A stretch of 64,000 nt of DNA. It comes from Doryteuthis pealeii (lineage: Eukaryota > Mollusca > Cephalopoda > Myopsida > Loliginidae). The position numbers were made by a program, and so were the translations under genes. How positions within the stretch are numbered: position 1 is the stretch's first letter; each line of letters starts with the position of its first letter. The stretch lies in the NCBI GenBank assembly GCA_023376005.1, contig CM042141.1, positions 97,014,827 through 97,078,826 on the forward strand. Direction: 5' to 3'. The notes below the pieces were generated by a model, which made no database searches, was not told the DNA's origin, and saw only the letters and a program-made list of their open reading frames with translations. Below, piece after piece: positions 62,073-64,000 of the stretch.

Positions 62073-63689
62073 AATAGACATTTTAAAGAAGAAAAAAAGT
62101 AAAAAATAAATAAATAAAACGAAAGGAAAAAAACCAAAAAAAAACCAAACAAATAAAACCAGGTATTTTTTTTTTCTTTTTTAAATAAACCAAACAGAAA
62201 GTAAATCCAGAGAAAAGAGTTTGGGGAAAGAAAGGATAAAATGACAATTTAGCGACCATTTTAGGTGGGTGTCTATTTCTGGGTGAATTTCCACAGCAAA
62301 AAGACAATTAACAAAGTCTGGAATAAAGATGTTAGGGGTAACAGGGGGGAAAAAAAAAGAAAGAAAAAAAATTAAAAAATAAAACTAAAAAAAAAAAAAA
62401 AAAACCCATAAAAGTTAAGCTAGAAAGGATTTGTATGAACACTGAAAATTCATTGAACAATGATGAGGAGGAGGAAGCTGTGTGTAAATGTGAATCCTGG
62501 GAATTTGGAGGGAAACAGAAAAAGAGAGAAAAAAAATAAGAAAAAAAATGAGGCTGGTTTATATAAACGGTTAAGTGAAAGAAAAAGAAGGTTGAAACTG
62601 AAGCAACAGATGAAGTTGTGAATAGCTGACACATTGGAGTTCAAAGTCATTTCTATTTATAAACATCTTGGACTGGTTAAACAGCCTTTTGCTACGAGAA
62701 GATCATCTGGATTGAATCAAAATATGTCAACCAAAACATAAAAGAAAAAGCCACAAAGAAGTCAACAAGAGAATCACACACACACACACACACACACACA
62801 TTGAGAGATTTTTTTGAGTAACAAAGAAATATTCATATTCACAAAAATCATTAATACATTTAATACAGACAAACTGTGGAGTGTTTGAAAAAATTATTTT
62901 CACAATATCTTATAATGAATTTGAGACTTATATAAAATTTCACAAAATTTACAGAAAATATTTCTTCCCTGCAAAATTATCTTTTTTTAATAATATTATT
63001 ATTACTATATTTTTATTATTATTATCATCATTACTATTTTTATTATTTTTATCATTTCAAATTGTTTATTATTTCTAGAATTTTTAATGTATCTGCCCAA
63101 AAAAAAAGTCAGAGAGAGAAAGCAAGTGAGAGGGAAAGAAAATTAATGATAGAATAGCAATTCTGAATTATCACTTATTCTTATAACATTTTTAAACATT
63201 TCCCAGAAAGGTTGATATTATTATCAAACAGGTTTGTTCCTAACACTTTATCTAAAAACTAGCAGGACCTGTGGATATACCTCAGCATAATCTTTATAAT
63301 AAAAATGGAAGGGTTCATCATTTAATTAAGGTGACGACACTTATAAGAAATAAGAATTCGGCAGATAAGCAACACCGGATAATCAGGATTTATATTTTGC
63401 ATTTCATCTTGGACGATTTGGACAATCTCATCTTTAACCAGAAGGTGTTACAAATTGATAATGGTTGTACTTTTAAGGAACACAAGTATTAATATATAGA
63501 TTTTTTTTTTCTAACTATATTATTTCTTGTATTTTATGTATCCACCCCCCAAAAAAGTGAGAGAAAAGGGAAATGAAAGAGTGAGCAAGTGAGAGAATTA
63601 ACAATTCTGAATTATCTATTATCAGTTTTTAGAATTTTTTTCCAGGAAGGTTAATATCGTTATCAAACAATTATCAAAATCAATTTGTT
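62073..63689. other. A/T-rich non-coding stretch
   Basis: About 1.6 kb with many A- and T-runs (62160-62180, 62386-62404), a (AC)n tract at 62777-62800 and ATT-rich sequence at 62990-63070. A weak duplication exists: CAATTCTGAATTATC, CCAGAAAGGTT / CCAGGAAGGTT, TATTATCAAAC / GTTATCAAAC and TTTGTTCCTAACACTTTAT around 63158-63250 and 63602-63700. No gene signature. Confidence 0.5.
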
Positions 63690-64000
63690 CCTAACACTTT
63701 ATTCCAGGTCAGAGTGAACCTGGGATTAATGGTGATGAAGGGATGCTCCATATTCCCCAAACCTCCAGAACAGGAATCTCACCATCAGATAGAGTTTAAC
63801 GTCAGTCCCAGGACATGAAGACCATCAGCCACCGCATTCTAGCACAAATATGATAAAAAGAGCAATATGGTTGGGACAAACATATAGGTGCTAGGGCTTG
63901 ACAGACAGACGATTGATCAGAGTGGGTCTCTCCAACCATTTGTCTAGCTTAAGTAAAGGCCAAAGTGGTGTGTCGCATGTCCTGGACACTCACCAGGATT
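63690..64000 (-). repeat. Family E copy running off the window
   Basis: CACTTTATTCCAGGTCAGAG, TGAACCTGGGATTAATGGTG, CATCAGATAGAGTTTAACGTC, CAGCCACCGCATTCTAGCAC, TAGGTGCTAGGGCTTGACAG, GGCCAAAGTGGTGTGTCGC. The distal part lies beyond position 64000. Confidence 0.78.

Overview
The window is AT-rich, repeat-saturated nuclear DNA of an animal. (TA)n, (CA)n and (GA)n microsatellites, long homopolymers, many short interspersed elements with polymerase III-type heads, decayed LINE and Ty3/Gypsy fragments, hairpin DNA elements and minisatellites take up most of it. I found no intact host protein gene, rRNA gene or functional tRNA gene. The best fit is an invertebrate, probably a lophotrochozoan such as a mollusc (possibly a cephalopod). 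That rests on the style of the repeats only and is an inference. The window is probably intergenic or deep intronic.

Repeat families, named here for reference. A: tRNA-derived SINE (A-box-like TGGTGTAATGG, B-box-like GAGTTCAAATCC). B: another tRNA-derived SINE (TAGCTCAGTCGG, GGTTCGATACC). C: tRNA-derived SINE, minus-strand in every copy here. D: short SINE-like unit with a GATCCTTGCTGG core. E: long (up to about 700 bp) repeat with no recognised head. F: SINE whose head is a degenerate 5S rRNA. C, E and F share one 3' tail, T1 (GCATTAAATGACCC / GGGTTGATATGCCAT). A and D share another tail, T2 (TTGTGTCACATCCTACT ... GGTAAATA). A and C also share a central domain (CTAATACCCTTGGGAAAGGTATG). The SINEs therefore form a modular set of different polymerase III heads on a few common bodies and tails. 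Family M is a ~330 bp MITE often sitting in (TA)n.

Layout. 0-6 kb: microsatellites, a near-perfect 286 bp foldback, a 5S-SINE, two 40-bp minisatellite arrays built on one monomer, D units, and a Helitron-like insertion. 6-16 kb: E, D, M, A, B and F copies, local duplications, and a 31-bp minisatellite. 16-20 kb: a 25-26 bp minisatellite, a LINE 3' end, and a palindrome-rich region containing a TATA/initiator/ATG/splice-donor module that looks like a first exon. 20-30 kb: E, C, A and B copies, two hAT-like MITEs, and a possible orphan exon. 29.8-33.1 kb: a frameshifted, truncated Ty3/Gypsy element. 34-39 kb: very large purine tracts and a GATA-type array. 39-50 kb: M copies, a segment rich in TGACGT motifs around a 79-codon ORF, and a 5S-SINE opened by nested insertions. 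50-64 kb: a LINE fragment, a ~1.26 kb terminal-inverted-repeat element, a four-layer nest of SINEs, foldbacks, and an E copy running off the end.

The most informative signals are the target-site duplications (10 bp at 15.1/15.3 kb, 14 bp at 47.2/48.2 kb, 9 bp at 57.1/58.0 kb, 7 of 8 bp at 25.6/26.0 kb). They date insertions relative to each other and support the modular-SINE reading.
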